Source of the DNA: JANOAR01 sp031411235
GTDB taxonomy: Bacteria > Verrucomicrobiota > Verrucomicrobiia > Verrucomicrobiales > Verrucomicrobiaceae
Direction of reading: 5' to 3'
Assembly: GCA_031411235.1 (NCBI GenBank)
Contig: JANOAR010000270.1
Span: forward strand, 10,037 to 74,036
Length of the DNA: 64,000 bases
Part shown: one piece after another, positions 62,089-64,000 of the stretch
Numbering within the stretch: the first letter of the stretch is position 1
Layout: each line of letters opens with the position of its first letter
Program-made: the position numbers and the translations under genes
The notes under the pieces: model-generated
Database searches by the model: none
The model's input: only the letters and a program-made list of their open reading frames with translations
Told to the model about the DNA's origin: nothing

Positions 62089-62814
62089 ATGAACCCCCAC
62101 CTCACCCCAGCGCTCGCTTCCCTCCCTTCCTGGCGGCGCTTCGCCCAGCGTGCTTGGTTCGTCCATGCCCTCGTCATCTCGCAGCTCATCCTCCTCCCGG
62201 CCCCCACTTCCAGAGCCGTCTGGGTCGAAGTCGATACCGACGGCGATGGTATCTACGACTCAGGTTTCGATGACGGCACCTCGCCACCCACCGAGCCACC
62301 GCCCGCTGAGCCCCCACCCTACGAACCTCCGCCGCCACCAGCCGACTCCGATGGCGACCACCTCACCGACGCCCAAGAGACCGACCTCGGCAGCAACCTC
62401 TACAACCCCGACAGCGATTACGACGGCATCACCGATGCCGACGAGGTGAACATCACCGACACCAGCCCCACCAGCACGGATAGCGACAACGACGGCGTCA
62501 CCGACTACAACGCCTTCTACGGCAACTTCCAGGTCAACACCTTCTACGCAGGCGAGGGCTACTCCCCCAGCGACTGGGACGGCGACGGTATCAGCGACCC
62601 CAGCGACCCCGATCCCTTCAGCCCCACCAACGATCCCGACAGCGACGGCGACTACCTCCCCGACTCCCAGGATTCCGACCCCGGAGTCTCCTGGCTCTGG
62701 AATGACTGGAACCACAACGGCACCAACGATGACGCCGAAAACACCACCAACGACTGGGATGGCGACGGAGTGGCCGACGACAGCGATAGCGATCCCCTCG
62801 ACGCCTGGCTCTAG
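62089..62814 (+). CDS. Secreted Asp/Asn-rich TSP3-type protein, ended by an in-frame TAG
   Basis: 241 residues: a signal peptide after a long charged start (FVHALVISQLILLPAPTSRA), a Pro-rich linker (about 64-84), then thrombospondin type 3-like repeats with Ca-binding DxDxDG loops (VDTDGDGIYDSG, DSDGDHLTDAQE, DSDYDGITDADE, DSDNDGVTDYNA). The stop is TAG at 62812-62814 in the context DAWL-stop-NDWDHNG. Neighbouring repeats read SWLWNDWNHNG and SLQTDWNHNG there, so a single base change (TGG or CAG to TAG) explains it. The frame stays open and in register for at least 395 more codons. The gene is therefore either recently disrupted, read through, or affected by a sequence error. Confidence 0.82.
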   Translation: MNPHLTPALASLPSWRRFAQRAWFVHALVISQLILLPAPTSRAVWVEVDTDGDGIYDSGFDDGTSPPTEPPPAEPPPYEPPPPPADSDGDHLTDAQETDLGSNLYNPDSDYDGITDADEVNITDTSPTSTDSDNDGVTDYNAFYGNFQVNTFYAGEGYSPSDWDGDGISDPSDPDPFSPTNDPDSDGDYLPDSQDSDPGVSWLWNDWNHNGTNDDAENTTNDWDGDGVADDSDSDPLDAWL

Positions 62815-64000
62815 AACGACTGGGATCACAACGGCGAGGACGATCAAAACCAAGACAGCGACGGCGACGGCGTCACCGACATCGCCGACTCCACCCCCTT
62901 CAACAACACCGTCTGGTGCGACTGGAACGGCAACGACATCAACGACGACGTCGAGGCCGGGCTCATGGACAGCGACAATGACGGCACCACCGACGGCAGC
63001 GACAGCGACCCCTGGAATGGCAGCCTGCAAACCGACTGGAACCACAACGGCATCAACGACGAAAACGAAGGCACAGGCAGCGACGACCGCGATGGCGACA
63101 GCATCGTCAACGACTTCGACAGCGACCCCGACAACGCCAACCTGCACAACGACTGGAACCGCAACGGCACCGAAGACCAACTCGAAAACCCCACCGACAG
63201 CGACAACGACGGCACCCCCGATAACAACGACAGCGACCCCAGCAATGCCAGCTTGTGGAACGACTGGAACCACAACGGCCAAAACGACGACACCGAAAAC
63301 ACCCCAACCGACGGCGATACCGACAGCGATGGCACCCAGGACAGCAACGACAGCGACCCCAGCAATGCCAACCTATGGAACGACTGGAACCGCAACGGAC
63401 AAAACGACGACACCGAAAACACGCCCGCCACCGATAGCGACAACGATGGAACCGCCGACGGCAACGACAGCGACCCCAGCAACCCCAGCCTATGGAACGA
63501 CTGGAACCGCAACGGCCAAAACGACCCCGACGAAGGCAGCATCACCGACAGCGATTTCGACGGTTATGCCGACAGTCTCGACACCCACCCCGGCAACGGC
63601 AGCTTGTGGAACGACCACAACAACAACGGCACCAACGACGAAAACGAACTCCCACCCGACGCCGACCTCGACGGCATCCCCGATGCCTCGGATCAATACC
63701 CCTACGACTTCGACAACGACGCCCTCCCGGACAACCAAGAAGCCCAGCACAACGCCGACCCCGGCCTAGCCGACACCGACAACGACGGCTTAACCGACGC
63801 CGAGGAAGTCTATGCCGGCACCCAGTGCAACAACGTCGATAGCGACGGCGACGGCTTAACAGATTATGAGGAACTGAGAACCTACTTCACCAACCCCAAT
63901 GAATGGACTGCCAGCGGCAAAGGCAACGGTGGAGCCAGCTTAAAAAGTCATCATGGCAAAAACATCGCCAGCACATCCCCCGCAGACAACGCCCCCTCCC
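62815..64000 (+). CDS. Continuation of the TSP3-type protein after the TAG, cut by the window edge
   Basis: The same frame as 62089-62814 runs without another stop to 64000. It carries about eight more DSDxDGxxD Ca-binding loops joined by LWNDWNHNGQND-type segments, then a run of TSP3 loops (DTDNDGLTDAEE, DSDGDGLTDYEE) of a kind often found before a further large domain, and ends in a Gly/Ser-rich stretch. If translated alone it would need an internal start such as the ATG at 62965, and it would lack a signal peptide. I read it as the rest of one large secreted protein. Confidence 0.72.
63232..63600 (+). repeat. About 117-120-nt tandem repeat in the TSP3 gene
   Basis: AGCGACCCC starts units at 63232, 63352 and 63469 (steps of 120 and 117 nt). 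Each unit encodes SDPSNxSLWNDWNxNGQND followed by an acidic DSDxDG loop. The DNA of the units is nearly identical, so recent duplication is likely. Confidence 0.85.

Noticed and set aside
62260..63282. 340-codon minus-strand frame rich in Val and Ala
   Set aside because: It is the mirror of the GAC/AAC-rich TSP3 repeats; a Val-Val-Gly pattern arises automatically from reversed Asp/Asn codons.
1..64000. Prophage or integrative element
   Set aside because: No integrase, terminase, capsid, transposase or tRNA-flanked att site is visible; accessory content consists of secreted proteins and repeats only.

Overview
The window is high-GC bacterial chromosomal DNA. The families point to Verrucomicrobiota, probably a Prosthecobacter-like Verrucomicrobiaceae. 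The markers are a DUF1501 gene coupled to a cytochrome c/DUF1549/DUF1553 gene, an ECF sigma factor, very large secreted proteins built from choice-of-anchor, Calx-beta, Ig-like and beta-helix modules, frequent absence of clear Shine-Dalgarno sites, and a palindrome translated as GTGILPV. This is inference from family content; there is no rRNA here to confirm it. I saw no tRNA, rRNA, CRISPR array, integrase or transposase.

Layout. (1) 1-8.2 kb: a cell-envelope set with a cut membrane protein, a GT-C type glycosyltransferase whose N-terminus may be frameshifted, an MBOAT acyltransferase 2 bp behind an SGNH-type partner, a MORN-like protein, a beta-propeller protein and a SIS-domain protein. (2) 8.4-25.8 kb: secreted proteins (two beta-helix proteins, a YCF48/BNR-like propeller protein, a metzincin-type protease with a PKD domain) around a housekeeping run (GmhB-like phosphatase, type III pantothenate kinase, ROK kinase) and a di-haem cytochrome c peroxidase. 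The secreted proteins share modules in different combinations. (3) 25.9-35 kb: RecQ, the DUF1501/PSCyt operon and a divergent ECF sigma factor. (4) 35.3-42.6 kb: one 2,414-residue GDSL esterase with a repeat stalk, behind a leader that may fold. (5) 42.7-51.3 kb: an APC permease, a gene graveyard with two coding remnants, a SNF2 helicase carrying palindromic repeats in frame, a Uma2 nuclease and a coiled-coil/TPR protein. (6) 51.4-60.4 kb: MutS, OpcA-like protein, FolP, glycyl-tRNA synthetase with a large insertion, and a membrane protein fused to a spermidine-synthase-like domain. (7) 60.4-64 kb: a repeat-rich accessory locus.

The best candidate for something undescribed is region 7. It has an AT-rich stretch, ten perfect 7-nt repeats, about eleven 21-nt repeats kept in exact 21-nt phase, and then two genes (an unknown 238-residue protein and a secreted Asp/Asn-rich TSP3-type protein). 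Each gene is preceded by the same pyrimidine-rich repeat, about 16 nt long. The TSP3 gene has an in-frame TAG after 241 codons, but the same frame stays open and repetitive to the window end.

A second theme is a C-terminal module of several hundred residues shared by three giant secreted proteins (ending at 13890, 19233 and 42559), with a decayed fragment of the same module at 44093-44260. The first two copies share a 97-nt stretch with no mismatch, which suggests recent duplication or gene conversion.
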